Origin: Phymorhynchus buccinoides | Taxonomy: Eukaryota > Mollusca > Gastropoda > Neogastropoda > Raphitomidae | Length of the DNA stretch: 64,000 nt | NCBI GenBank assembly: GCA_017654935.2 | Contig: CM065704.1 | Span: 27,391,468-27,455,467, forward strand | Direction of reading: 5' to 3' | Shown: positions 19,496-31,605 of the stretch, piece by piece | How positions within the stretch are numbered: position 1 is the stretch's first letter | Layout: every line of letters starts with the position of its first letter | Notes under the pieces: generated by a model | Databases searched by the model: none | What the model was told of the DNA's origin: nothing | Seen by the model: the letters and a program-made list of their open reading frames with translations, nothing else | Program-made: the position numbers and the translations under genes

Positions 19496-19764
19496 TTAAT
19501 ATTTTGTTCCTACTCCTACCCCCCCCCCCCCCTCCTCCTCCACCCCTACAGTTCGTAATAACCCATTCGTGTCTGGGTTTTCCATCTTTCGTTATCAGTC
19601 TTTGACTTTCAGAGATTCAGTTGCTTTTGGGTATTATATTTATATTTTATTTTCAAATAATTAACTCGACTCAGTGTAGCCGCAAACTTATGTAGGCCTA
19701 TTTGAAAAGAGCAATTAATTTCAATCCAGTGGTTCGTCATATATATATACTCCTCACAAAAAGT

Positions 19765-21085
19765 CAAGCAACAAAATCAAATTGGTGTTTAGTCAGCCTT
19801 ACTGGGGGGGAGGGGGGAGGGGGGGGGGGGAGACAGGGGGGGGGGGGGGGGGAGGGGGGGGGCTGGTGGATGTGTTTATGGAGTGCTGTTTTGAATGCAT
19901 CCAGTGACTGATTGGAGGCAACTTGCTCGGGGAGACTGTTCCACTGAGGGATAGTGCGGGGAAAGAAGGTGGATTTTCTGTGCTGAGTTCTATGGCTGGG
20001 GATGTCATATGATGCTGAGTGGGATTGACGGAGACTCTTCTTCTGCAGAGAGTTTGTAGGAAGGTGATTAGAGTTGATAGTGAGAAGTCCTGTATGAAAT
20101 TTGTGGAAAGTAGTGAGGCGGGCTTCAGTTCGTCGAGTCTGCAGGAGAGGCCATTTTAAGTTTTTGATTAGGTCTGCTGATCTTGTAGACTGATGGTAGT
20201 CTCGGGCCACCCATCTTGCAGCTCGGCTTTGAACTTTTTCAATGGCGTCAATGCTGCCCTTGCTGTGGGGGTCCCAGACTGGACTGGAGTACTCTAGGAG
20301 GGGGCGTATCATTGCTTTGTAAGCCTGTACCTTGACTTTCTTGTTGTTAATTTTCAAGGCCCTCCTCAGAAACCCAAGGGTTTTATTTGCTTTGCTGACC
20401 ATGTCATTGATGTGAGTGTCCCACTTCAGATCAGCGGTGATTGTGACACCCAGGTATTTCGTATGGGGCACGCACTGGAGCTGGTGTCCATGAAGGATGT
20501 AGGGCTTCCCCAGGGTGTTTCTGCGTCTGGTCATATGCAGGACTGAGCACTTCTGTGGGTGAAAGGCCATTTTCCATCGGTCTTCCCAGGAAGCAAGACT
20601 GGCGAGATCTTCCTGGAGTAGGCTCTGGTCACTGGGGGATTGGATGTCTTGATGACAGAGGGTGTCATCGGCAAACAGTCGAGCTGTGGAGTGGAGTCCT
20701 TCGGGCAAATCATTTATGTAGAAGAGAAACAGGGACGGTCCCAGCACAGACCGTTGAGGGACTCCCGACTGGACGGGTGCAGGAGCCGATTTCTCTCCTC
20801 CTACAACAACTGATTGTGTTCGGTCTGTGAGGAAGTTTTGGATCCACCGGCAGGTGTTCTCTGCAAGTCTGTATTGACGGAGCTTGTAGATGAGGAGGGC
20901 ATGGCTAACTTTGTCAAATGCTTTTGAAAAGTCCATGATTAGGACATCCTCCTGGTGGCCGCTTTCCAGAGCCTCTGATGCCCCATCTACAAAACCAATG
21001 AGCTGGGACTCGCAGGAAAGGCATTTCCTGAAACCAGGCTGTTCTGGCCGCAGGATTTGGGTTTTCTCTGCATGAGTGTATCCCT
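19765..21085 (-). pseudogene. 5'-truncated LINE with most of a reverse transcriptase
   Basis: The minus strand reads from RPEQPGFRKCLSCESQLIGF through MDFSKAFDKVSHALL, GVPQRSVLGP, YINDLPEG and FADD to the thumb and C-terminal region (WNSLPEQV). The endonuclease and the start of RT are missing, so it cannot act alone. PQRS replaces the usual PQGS, and the C-terminus dissolves into a C-rich tract. It belongs to a different lineage from the 3072 LINE, judged by low similarity outside motifs; Jockey-like is a guess. Confidence 0.85.
19805..19862. repeat. G-rich homopolymer block
   Basis: About 55 nt, almost only G, at the 3' end of the minus-strand LINE. It turns the LINE's C-terminal codons into proline repeats. 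Confidence 0.95.
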
Positions 21086-21160
21086 TCCTATTAACACTGA
21101 CTGGCTATCTCTAACTACATATGAATTTCATAATACCCGAATTTCTACAACACCCTTTAA

Positions 21161-21407
21161 CCTTTTCACCGCCAGCCATTTTTCAGCCAAAAATTGCCAT
21201 TAAATTTACCTGGGCGGAGAACAATATCCATCTGCAGTATTAGGGATTCCCGATTGTTCTGTGACATATAAAAAATAAGGTCTATCCTTACTTCCCAAAA
21301 CTAAGACAATAGGGTCTTTGGATAGTAGACCCCAATTTGATGCCTTTTAGTGACATAGGTGTTAAAATAACTGTGGTGCTATAAATGTGACTTTAGCTAT
21401 GAAAGGG
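21161..21407 (-). mobile_element. piggyBac-like MITE
   Basis: TTAA at 21157-21160; ends CCTTTTCACCGCCAGCC and AGCTATGAAAGGG. The right TTAA has decayed to TTGA. Confidence 0.75.
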
Positions 21408-22180
21408 TTGAATCCCTCTCTCTCTCTTGGCCCCGTTCGTCAGTTTATGGACTAGTGTAACTTTTAATTCACTGTCCATGTACCTTGCGCATTGAAAGGG
21501 CTTTCATTTGGAATCTTACAATAGTCTGAATCTTGAAACAAGACTGAACAGGTTTAATAGTTCTACTTAGTTCTATGTAGCTGTGAAAATCTGTCTGTTT
21601 GGTGTCGAGAGCTCAACACGCATACACCCCCGTGATGGCTCCTCGGCACCTCTTCACTTTGTCAGCCGCCATTGTGATCCTGCTGCGCGACAAGCGGCAC
21701 TACTACACCGCCTCTTTTGACTCTAAGGAAAGGAGAGCAAAAAAAGAAAGAGCACCCCACTAGGCACTATAGCCACTTCCCCACACGGCACTCACCCCCC
21801 ACCCCCACTCCCAAAAATGAAAGTCAAGTCACCTTCGTTGTAAAGAAAATGAACAGGCCAAGCCTCCCCCTCCCCCACCCCCACTTACACAAACTTGTAA
21901 AAGCGTAGAAGAAGAAAAATGTTGTTGACTTGCAAATTCATTTTTGCATTGTAGCATGCATACCTCCTCCACCGAAGGATGGCTATATCTTTGTCTTTGT
22001 GTGCCCACTTCCAGCAACACTGAGTACATGTTCTATTCTATTGCTATGGTAATAGTTTAACTTTTTTGTTCTTTTTCTTGCGGTGTTTATTTTATTTCAA
22101 TATTATAATTGATATTCTTATAATTGTTCATTTCAATTCACTACGCAGCCTTATGTTTACAATGAGAGACTTAGTGCGAT
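21408..22180. other. No gene recognised
   Basis: Mixed sequence with a C-rich stretch (21780-21890). No coding or transposon end was identified. Confidence 0.4.
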
Positions 22181-22185
22181 TTTTC

Positions 22186-22366
22186 TCACGCCAGAGGGCA
22201 TGACGCTCGTGTGGGGCTAATCCTCTCTATATTATTAGTTGGGGATAAAGAAAGAGAGAGAGACAGCGAGTGGTCCTACCATCACTCTCTCTCTCACTAC
22301 GCCCAAGTAAGAAAATCGCGTGATAAGCCCCTAGTGCATTGACTGCCCTCTGGCGTGAAAAATATC
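22186..22366. mobile_element. Possible short inverted-repeat element
   Basis: TCACGCCAGAGGGCA near 22188 and TGCCCTCTGGCGTGA near 22363 are perfect inverse copies. Between them is GA/CT-rich sequence. Single copy, so status is uncertain. Confidence 0.45.
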
Positions 22367-22473
22367 GCCATAGGTTGACCATTGAGATGGGTTTGAGTGC
22401 GGTTATCTATCAGCTTTCTAGTTTGTTGTGCTCGTCTAACAAATTGTGCATGGGTGCAACTTTTCCTGGTATA

Positions 22474-22687
22474 GGGGAAGACGGGATAAAAAGCGCATGG
22501 GCGGGTAAGAAGCCCACCCCAATTATCTCATGAAATAAAGAAAATTTCAGTCAAATTTGCCCATGAGACGAATGCTAGACATTAACGCTCGTCTCATGGG
22601 CAAAATGAGACTGAAATTTGCTTCATTTCATGAGATAATTGGGGTGGGCTTCTTACCCGCCCATGCGCTTTTTACCCCGTCTTCCCC
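22474..22687. mobile_element. TA foldback MITE (GGGGAAGACGGG), copy 1, subfamily A
   Basis: Nearly complete palindrome from GGGGAAGACGGGATAAAAAG to its inverse, flanked by TA (22472-22473, 22688-22689). The arms include GCGCATGGGCGGG and CACCCCAATTATC. A small centre surrounds TGCTAGACATTAACG. No coding capacity; TA targeting fits Tc1/mariner-like mobilisation. Confidence 0.88.
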
Positions 22688-23528
22688 TACAAGGATTTCC
22701 TGTTTTTGACTTTTACAAGAATAGGAAGTTTCTTTTTTTTTAATTTGTCAAACAAGATCTTTGTGTGTCTACTGTATTTTGCAAACACGTTAAAATAAGA
22801 CTACAAAGGAGACAACGTAATCGTGTTGTCTGCTGACACGGTAACAATAGATGTCAAAACGAGCGAATTGCAATTGGGCCGTCTGTCGGCAGATTGACCG
22901 TCTGCTTTGAACAGTCTTGTGACCAGTAGACTAGGCTATGAATAATTAGTGACGAGTGGGTCACTCGGTCGCATAAGAATTTGCATAAATTGTGGAAAAC
23001 GCAAACTGAAATAACTTCATAAATCAATTTTTGCTTCAGTTGCAGGGGGACATTACCCCTGGACCCCGGCCTTTCAGGGCTTTTTTCATTTTGTGTAGTT
23101 GCACCCATGATTGTGTGTACTGCAATGTGTTTTGTCAACTGAACAAACGGGTTTTTTCCCCACTTCACATTGCTTTACTCTCTCACTACAAAATATACAT
23201 AACATAGGAATCATCACTTCACATTACTTTGCACTCTCACTACAAAAAAGGGCAAATTCACTGAGCCGCGAGGCCTATAAATAGCCCTAATCTACCTACC
23301 TACCTACATACAAGCTCACTTTGCTGCTTCAGGTGGAACCCCTCTTCCTTACCTTTACTAGTATTCTAAATAAATATAACAACAAGAATGGACTAAAAAG
23401 TTAAATGAATAAGGAAATATAGAAAATGAATGCATAAATAGATAACAATAAATAAATAAGCAATTAACTAATTGGCTAAATTGATGAATGACTGACTGAC
23501 TGTCTGACTGAATAAACTTTTGTTTAAA

Positions 23529-24040
23529 CCCTTTCATCGCCACTGTCGCCTCGACCTCTTGGCACCACAATGATTTGATACCCATGTCACTAAAAGGCAT
23601 CAAATGAGGGTCTGTTACCCAATTACCTTAATGTTCTTAATTTTGGGAGGGAAGGATAAGCCCCATTTTATGCATGTCACCAAAGATATTCTAAAAGGGT
23701 AAGATGGATTACTTAAGAGCTCGGCGAACCGGGCTGATAGAGTTATCGTTAGTGGGGCCAGTACACTTTTCACAGTGGAGGCTATCCAAAAACTCAGACT
23801 GGAACTTGAACGGAGAATTCAACTGGCCTATCGACGTGCAAAATGTGTACTGTTTCAAAGGGACATAACCAGTGTTTCTGTCCTCACTACTCATATAGGG
23901 AAAAGAGACCGGGTGCTTCTCTTCCCCTATACAGTCTTTGATGTCGCAGAGGAATCCCCAATATTGCAGACGAAATCTTTTCTCTATCCATGTACGTTTC
24001 ATGGATAATTCTGGCTAAGAAATGGCTGGCGTGGAAAGGG
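23529..24040 (+). mobile_element. piggyBac-like MITE interrupted by the hAT-like element
   Basis: Ends CCCTTTCATCGCCACTGTCG and GGCTGGCGTGGAAAGGG. The body is split at CATGTCAC by the element at 23681-23940; without it the host reads through to AGAGGAATCCCC. Confidence 0.8.
23681..23940. mobile_element. hAT-like short element, nested copy
   Basis: Ends CAAAGATATTC and CAGTCTTTG; flanks ATGTCAC and ATGTCGC. The uninterrupted host sequence has one GTCACAGAGG, which supports a 7-8 bp target duplication. Confidence 0.75.
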
Positions 24041-24073
24041 ATTTATAACATGAAGTTAAATCGAGATGACCAG

Positions 24074-24224
24074 GGCCTGTATTCACGTTGAGATAGCATG
24101 AGACTTAGCATGATGCTAACTTAGAAGCTCTTCCAATGTCCTATAGGATTTAATAGGACTTTTGGAAGAGCTTCTAAGTTAGCATCATGCTAAGTCTCAT
24201 GCTATATCAACGTGAATACAGGCC
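24074..24224. mobile_element. Foldback MITE GGCCTGTATTCACG, copy in unit 1
   Basis: 151 bp, CAG on both sides; same structure as 16281-16431. Confidence 0.85.
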
Positions 24225-24318
24225 CAGGATGATTCTGACAGGAGGTGTCATCATTCTACTCTACTCTGGTGAAAGCCAGAAGGCTCCATCAGGCTTCTTT
24301 GCTCCTGTTTTTTTGATA

Positions 24319-24532
24319 GGGGATGACGGGGTAAAAAGCGCATGGGCGGGTAAGAAGCCCACCCCAATTATCTCATGAAATAAAGAAAACTTCAGTCAAA
24401 TTTGCCCATGAGACGAATGCTAGACATTAACGCTCGTCTCATGGGCAAAATGAGACTGAAATTTGCTTCATTTCATGAGATAATTGGGGTGGGCTTCTTA
24501 CCCGCCCATGCGCTTTTTACCCCGTCTTCCCC
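24319..24532. mobile_element. TA foldback MITE, copy 2, subfamily A
   Basis: TA on both sides; one terminal change (GGGGATGACGGGG). Confidence 0.88.
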
Positions 24533-25373
24533 TACAAGGATTTCCTGTTTTTGACTTTTACAAGAATAGGAAGTTTCTTTTTTTTAATTTGTCAAACAAG
24601 ATCTTTGTGTGTCTACTGTATTTTGCAAACACGTTAAAATAAGACTACAAAGGAGACAACGTAATCGTGTTGTCTGCTGACACGGTAACAATAGATGTCA
24701 AAACGAGCGAATTGCAATTGGGCCGTCTGTCGGCAGATTGAACCGTCTGCTTTGAACAGTCTTGTGACCAGTAGACTAGGCTATGAATAATTAGTGACGA
24801 GTGGGTCACTCGGTCGCATAAGAATTTGCATAAATTGTGGAAAACGCAAACTGAAATAACTTCATTAATCAATTTTTGCTTCAGTTGCAGGGGGACATTA
24901 CCCCTGGCCCCCGGCCTTTCAGGGCTTTTTTCATTTTGTGTAGTTGCACCCATGATTGTGTGTACTGCAATGTGTTTTGTCAACTGAACAAACGGTTTTT
25001 TTCCCCACTTCACATTGCTTTACTCTCTCACTACAAAATATACATAACATAGGAATCATCACTTCACATTACTTTGCACTCTCACTACAAAAAAGGGCAA
25101 ATTCACTGAGCCGCGAGGCCTATAAATAGCCCTAATCTACCTACCTACCTACATACAAGCTCACTTTGCTGCTTCAGGTGGAACCCCTCTTCCTTACCTT
25201 TACTAGTATTCTAAATAAATATAACAACAAGAATGGACTAAAAAGTTAAATGAATAAGGAAATATAGAAAATGAATGCATAAATAGATAACAATAAATAA
25301 ATAAGCAATTAACTAATTGGCTAAATTGATGAATGACTGACTGACTGTCTGACTGAATAAACTTTTGTTTAAA

Positions 25374-25884
25374 CCCTTTCATCGCCACTGTCGCCTCGAC
25401 CTCTTGGCACCACAATGATTTGATACCCATGTCACTAAAAGGCATCAAATGAGGGTCTGTTATCCAATTACCTTAATGTTCTTAATTTTGGGAGGGAAGG
25501 ATAAGCCCATTTTATGCATGTCACCAAAGATATTCTAAAAGGGTAAGATGGATTACTTAAGAGCTCGGCGAACCGGGCTGATAGAGTTATCGTTAGTGGG
25601 GACAGTACACTTTTCACAGTGGAGGCTATCCAAAAACTCAGACTGGAACTTGAACGGAGAATTCAACTGGCCTATCGACGTGCAAAATGTGTACTGTTTC
25701 AAAGGGACATAACCAGTGTTTCTGTCCTCACTACTCATATAGGGAAAAGAGACCGGGTGCTTCTCTTCCCCTATACAGTCTTTGATGTCGCAGAGGAATC
25801 CCCAATATTGCAGACGAAATCTTTTCTCTATCCATGTACGTTTCATGGATAATTCTGGCTAAGAAATGGCTGGCGTGGAAAGGG
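25374..25884 (+). mobile_element. piggyBac-like MITE with nested hAT-like element, unit 2
   Basis: Duplicate of 23529-24040, with the inner element at 25525-25784. Confidence 0.8.
25525..25784. mobile_element. hAT-like short element, unit 2 copy
   Basis: Duplicate of 23681-23940. Confidence 0.75.
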
Positions 25885-25917
25885 ATTTATAACATGAAGT
25901 TAAATCGAGATGACCAG

Positions 25918-26068
25918 GGCCTGTATTCACGTTGAGATAGCATGAGACTTAGCATGATGCTAACTTAGAAGCTCTTCCAATGTCCTATAGGATTTAATAG
26001 GACTTTTGGAAGAGCTTCTAAGTTAGCATCATGCTAAGTCTCATGCTATATCAACGTGAATACAGGCC
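25918..26068. mobile_element. Foldback MITE GGCCTGTATTCACG, copy in unit 2
   Basis: Duplicate of 24074-24224. Confidence 0.85.
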
Positions 26069-26162
26069 CAGGATGATTCTGACAGGAGGTGTCATCATTC
26101 TACTCTACTCTGGTGAAAGCCAGAAGGCTCCATCAGGCTTCTTTGCTCCTGTTTTTTTGATA

Positions 26163-26377
26163 GGGGAAGACGGGGTAAAAAGCGCATGGGCGGGTAAGAA
26201 GCCCACCCCAATTATCTCATGAAATAAAGAAAAACTTCAGTCAAATTTGCCCATGAGACGAATGCTAGACATTAACGCTCGTCTCATGGGCAAAATAAGA
26301 CTGAAATGTGCTTCATTTCATGAGATAATTGGGGTGGGCTTCTTACCCGCCCATGCGCTTTTTACCCCGTCTTCCCC
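26163..26377. mobile_element. TA foldback MITE, copy 3, subfamily A
   Basis: Closes the tandem array. It lies between inverted pieces GGTGAAAGCCAGAAG (near 26111) and CTTCTGGCTTTCACC (near 26384), so it may itself have landed in a TIR element. Confidence 0.88.
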
Positions 26378-26438
26378 TAGCAGCTTCTGGCTTTCACCCG
26401 AAAAGAGTGATACTACCTTCTGGTATGTGCACCTCGAT

Positions 26439-26563
26439 GGAAGTTCAGTTTAACGTCGCGTATCGGCTTTCGCCATGTACGACGGGCTGAACAAACCAAC
26501 CATAGCATAAACAAAAAATTATGTTCCTGAATCACTGTCTTAGCCAAATGGCCGAGAAGCGAT
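26439..26563 (-). mobile_element. U2-snRNA-derived SINE, copy 1
   Basis: On the minus strand it starts with the first 26 nt of U2 snRNA (ATCGCTTCTCGGCC, TTGGCTAAGA) with one mismatch, continues ACAGTGATTCAGGAACAT, and ends in a tail domain containing CCCGTCGTACATGGCG and CGACGTTAAACTGAACTTCC. The rest of U2 (branch-site pairing region, Sm site, 3' hairpins) is absent, so it is not a functional snRNA. Same architecture at 31606-31730. Confidence 0.82.
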
Positions 26564-26624
26564 CAGAATACCCTTTGTGTGCACCTCTCGGGTGAGTGCA
26601 CCTCTCGGGTGAGTGTGGTTTTAA

Positions 26625-26860
26625 AGACCCACCAGGTCACGTGTCAAAATCACTGGTTTCACGTGTTTTCCCTCTTCTAGCTGCTAAGCAATTTTGTTTT
26701 GACCAGGTTTGACTCCCGTACAAATGTCCCCAAATTGAAAACGAAACATCATTTTAAAAACAGCAGCCTCAATTGGAAGTTGGGGACATTTGTATGTGGG
26801 TCACAGCTACCCAGAAAACTTGAAAACCAAGGGACTTAATCGTGGTGCGTTAGTGTGTCT
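26625..26860. mobile_element. TTAA MITE, AGAYCCACCAG family, copy 2
   Basis: TTAA at 26621-26624 and 26861-26864; ends AGACCCACCAGGTCACG and TAGTGTGTCT. The right TTAA is also the left TTAA of the next element. Confidence 0.8.
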
Positions 26861-26864
26861 TTAA

Positions 26865-27164
26865 AGGCCTGCTACACTACATACGATTCTGTGTCAACGC
26901 GATGCGATTGTGACGATACGATTCATGATTCACGTGAAATACTTCCGTCTAAAATATATGTTTACTACTTTCGCTCTGTCTACTCAAGTAGACCCAATAC
27001 ATGAATTTCACGTGAATCATGACTCGCATCCGTCACAATATTTCTACTACTTTCGCTCTGTCTACTCGAGTAGACCCTATACATGAATTTCACGTGAATC
27101 ATGACTCGCATCCGTCACAATCGCATCGCATCGACACATAATCGTATGTAGTGTAGCAGGTCCT
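26865..27164. mobile_element. TACGATT MITE family, copy with internal duplication
   Basis: Ends AGGCCTGCTACACTACATAC and, inverted, GTATGTAGTGTAGCAGGTCC. An internal block of about 77 bp (CTACTTTCGCTCTGTCTACT through CGCATCCGTCACAAT) is tandemly duplicated. Left flank TTAA, right flank TTAT. Confidence 0.78.
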
Positions 27165-27434
27165 TTATATGCTGGCCATGAGCATTGTGTGTATCAGCAC
27201 ATTATCTTTATTTCGCACATGTCGTTCGTATTAACTTGCTTTGGTCTAGCGCTACTAATTTTATACACGACAAAATGACACTGTGCATTTATTGGTTGCT
27301 TTAACGATTAGGCAGCAGATATTCTCTCTTTTGTTTTGAACATTTAAGTAAAGAAAGAAACAACAAAAACTGTATAAGGAATCTGTTTTTTGTTCTTTAA
27401 AAGAGAGGAGAAAAAGTCACAAATTCATCCCCAA

Positions 27435-28000
27435 TATTACAAGATGGTAAATGGACTTTGCCCTGATTATCTAACCGATCTGCTACCTTCTCTTGTCTCT
27501 AACCAAAACCCGTACCATAGACGTCGGCCACTCGAAAGAATGCCGCCGCGATCTAGGACTGAATTGTAAGGGTACGTCACAAGCATTTGCTTGTTCTTAC
27601 CCCCTCAAACTCATTATTGTTTAATTCCTTGTATTGGTATTTGAATAAAGTATATGTTGTTTAAACCAATTGTACAAAAACTCATTTATACTGAGTACAA
27701 CACGTTTGTGGAACAACCTACCAGATGATATAAAGTCAACAAATTAGTCATTATAAACAATATATGTCTATGTTTTATGCTACCGTTCCCTTTTATTATT
27801 ATATTGAATCCAGAGGAGACCAAGTAAACCACTGCAGACTACGATTAGGGATGAGTAACATTAACAATGATTTATACAATAGAGACCTAGTATCTGATTC
27901 AAAACGCTCGTGTGGCCATCATACCGAAGACGCAGAACACTATCTTTTACATTGTACAAACTACACAACTTACATTGTACAAACTACACTCAAATAAGAA
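27435..28000 (+). pseudogene. LINE C-terminal remnant related to the intact LINE
   Basis: KMVNGLCPDYLTDLLPSLVS and NPYHRRRPLER match the same region of the 3072 LINE protein (KIVNGTVPLYLTNRLPQLVS). After an internal insertion (about 27570-27670) the homology resumes: CRLRLGMSNINNDLYNRDLV and a Cys/His ending parallel its C-terminus. Stops and frame changes make it dead. Confidence 0.8.
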
Positions 28001-28419
28001 CATAAACGATTGTACGCAACTTCCGACCCACAGTACACGGATTCCCCTCACTCTGGCTCCTTTCAGTTTTTCACAGAGATATGTTTGTTTCAAGTTATTT
28101 CTTTTAACAGAGGCAAATATTTATATGATTGATTTTGGTTAGGGATAGGAAAAGACCTTACAAGTGGTATACCACCATAGAACAATGTAAGCCTAATGGA
28201 TAAAAAAAACCTTTAAATTGGTTTATGCTGGTGATGAGTGTTAACAAAAAGCATGAACTGAAAAGAGCTGAGAAAAGCTACTGTGGACCCGAACAAACTC
28301 AACACCCGCGTTCTCCTTTCTTGGCGACCAAACTTTGTCGAGAGCAGAAAACGAAACAATTTTTAAAACTGTGCACCAGATCATTTCTCAAAGCAATAGA
28401 TTGTAGCAACAGGTTGTTT

Positions 28420-28706
28420 AGATACTTGCTCTTACCGGTCTGCTCGTTAGTTTGTTCGTTTGTTTGCTTGTATGTCTGCGATTTGGACTTGACCGACAGG
28501 ACCGTTTGTGTGACAAATGTGATATGGGTGTTATTGGTGATGAATATCATTTTGTAATTGAATGTCCATATTTTGAAGAACATCGAGATATTTCGCCGAG
28601 GTATTATACTAATAAGAAATCAGTATTTTACTTTTGTCAGTTTATGTCCAAGCCAAAATCCCAATTGAAAATTGCAAAATGTATAAGATCAGGAAAAGTA
28701 GTTTGA
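28420..28706 (+). pseudogene. LINE 3'-terminal ORF remnant
   Basis: LCDKCDMGVIGDEYHFVIEC followed by PYFEEHR is the zinc-knuckle-like C-terminus of LINE proteins. The 5' part is missing. Confidence 0.75.
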
Positions 28707-28947
28707 CAATAGACAGCAGCTTAGTTTGTGTGATGAGTGTTTATAATGTTTTGCTTGTTGCCACTTGTTTTATATTCTGTTTATCCTCCATGCCCCCAAG
28801 AGGGGTCAAAAGATTATTATGAAATTGAAATTGCGGGACTATTTCTGTTGATGATGTCGCTAGTGCTACCGCTGTTGATGTTTATATTGCTTTTATTCAT
28901 TCTCTTTTTCTTGTCAACATATGCCTACGCGAGTTTGCATCCTTGCT

Positions 28948-29368
28948 TGTGACCCAGCGCCACGAAAGGGACATTAAGTCGCTGGGCTAATTTCTCACAG
29001 CAGACTTGCAAAAGTCATAAATATCTTCTTTTTTAAAATCAGTTTTGAGTTATGGGCATTTTCGTGCTCTCGAACATCTTTATAAAGGACAATCTTTGTT
29101 ATGGTTTCTAAATACTTCAAAAAGTGTTTTAAAACGAGTAGGTCAATGCATTTTCTTCAGCTAGGCTAAACTTCAGACTGTGATTTCTCAAAATGGCTGA
29201 CAGTCACCCTACCAAATTTAAACGCTCATAACTGTAAAACGGACAAAGTTACAAGAATGGTTCTTATATCATTGGAAAGAGTATTGTCTCAAGTTTTTAA
29301 CTGTACCATTTGTGTTCTCAGAATGGTCATTTTGACACTTAAGGTCCTTTTCGTGGTGCTAGGTCACA
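28948..29368. mobile_element. TIR element, TGTGACCCAGC family, copy 2
   Basis: 421 bp, ends TGTGACCCAGCGCCACGAAA and CGTGGTGCTAGGTCACA; collinear with 180-601. Confidence 0.78.
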
Positions 29369-29637
29369 TTTGTTTTTACAAAACCGTAATCACGAGGATA
29401 GTAATTATTCCTTGTATTATTGCTTTTGTTCAAATAATTGGTAACACTGTTTGATGCTACTCTATATGCATGATGTAATTTGATGTAATGTGATGCTTGA
29501 TGTGATTACTTTCATCATTTATTACTGACACAGAGTAATGTAAATTTGAGCTTTACGTCCTCTCGACCTGGGAAGGCACATATGGGACATAATTACTGAC
29601 ACAGAGCTGTGTTCAAAATCCTTAAATAGGGTGGCCG

Positions 29638-29721
<84 letters not shown>

Positions 29722-29734
29722 TCTCTCTCTCTCT
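29638..29734. repeat. (CT)n microsatellite 1
   Basis: About 97 bp of CT with rare A interruptions. Confidence 0.97.
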
Positions 29735-29737
29735 CTT

Positions 29738-30570
<833 letters not shown>

Positions 30571-30625
30571 TTAATGTTTTTGTCTGTTTGTCAGTGTCGT
30601 CCATAAGATTGATTCTTTTGTTTAA

Positions 30626-30864
30626 CCCTTTCACCGCCAGCCATATTTCAACCAAAAATGTCCATTAAATTTACCTGGTTAGAGAAAAAAAATCCATCTG
30701 CAGTATTGGGGATTCTTCTGTGACATATATAAAATAAGGTTTATCCTTACTTCCCAAAACTAAGACAGTAGGGTCTTTGGATAACAGACCCAAATGTGAT
30801 ACCTTTTAGTGACATAGGTGTTAAATCACTGTGGTGCTAAACTGTGACTTCGGCGGTGAAATGG
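30626..30864 (-). mobile_element. piggyBac-like MITE
   Basis: TTAA on both sides (30622-30625, 30865-30868); ends CCCTTTCACCGCCAGCC and CGGCGGTGAAATGG. Confidence 0.8.
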
Positions 30865-30869
30865 TTAAG

Positions 30870-31600
30870 AAAAGTAAGGCATTAGCGTGGTGGTTTTTTT
30901 TATGAGATCATCAAATTTGAATAGCAGTTGTCTTCAATTATGATCCTATTTATGATATCCCCCTATTTTCTTTATCTTGACACTCGGTTTTGTGTCTTTT
31001 GCATATTTTGATTGAAGCATATATTATTTAAATTCGCCAATAGAACAAATATTGTCTGATATCCATTTTCTTTTATACCGAGCACACCATATTAAGCTTA
31101 GCTTGTTGTTACTTCAGTTTGTGTTGCTTTGTATGTTTATTATGTCCAGATTAAAACAACAACGTTCAAACCAGTCAGCACAAGTTACGGTACTTGAGAG
31201 GGACTGTCCTGATATTATACATTGTCTGTTGACGAGTATAGAGGGTGAGGTGGCGGAGGGGTAGAGGGGTAGAAGGGAGGAGGGGGAGAGTATGTGTGTG
31301 TGTTCAATTAACTTTGTTTTTCCCTGTGGTACAAGTATTTTTGATTTCTGATGTATTCTGGATTGTTGATTGCATGCCATGTATATGTATCGCAATGTTT
31401 ATGTATGACACTATTGATTGTCATTTGTTATTGTAAGGCGCTTTGAGCTGTGTTTATCAGGATATTGCTCCATATGGTTTAAATAATATTTTATTCAGAT
31501 CAACAGGGCACACATACATCAATACATTGTCAACTTAATTGAGCAGCAACAAGCCTGATGCTTATAATGTGCTCGCTATCTACATGGTATATTCTTTTAA
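30870..31600. other. No intact gene; possible LINE 3' tail near 31430
   Basis: AT-rich. GGCGCTTTGAGCTGTGTTTA near 31437 resembles LINE 3' untranslated sequence. Otherwise nothing recognised. Confidence 0.35.
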
Positions 31601-31605
31601 TTCTG

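Larger units (their letters stand above)
22474..26162. repeat. Tandem duplication of a 1.84-kb unit bounded by foldback MITEs
   Basis: Unit 1 (22474-24318) and unit 2 (24319-26162) are nearly identical, differing by scattered single bases. Each begins with a foldback MITE, and a third MITE (26163-26377) closes the array. The left flank of the first MITE and the right flank of the third are unique, so the junctions lie within MITE sequence. Confidence 0.92.

Noticed and set aside
23709..24008. Conserved frames of 77-97 codons repeated at 25553-25852 and partly at 9802-10098
   Set aside because: They are the short hAT-like element and its host MITE copied as DNA. Frame conservation follows from duplication, and both strands are open.
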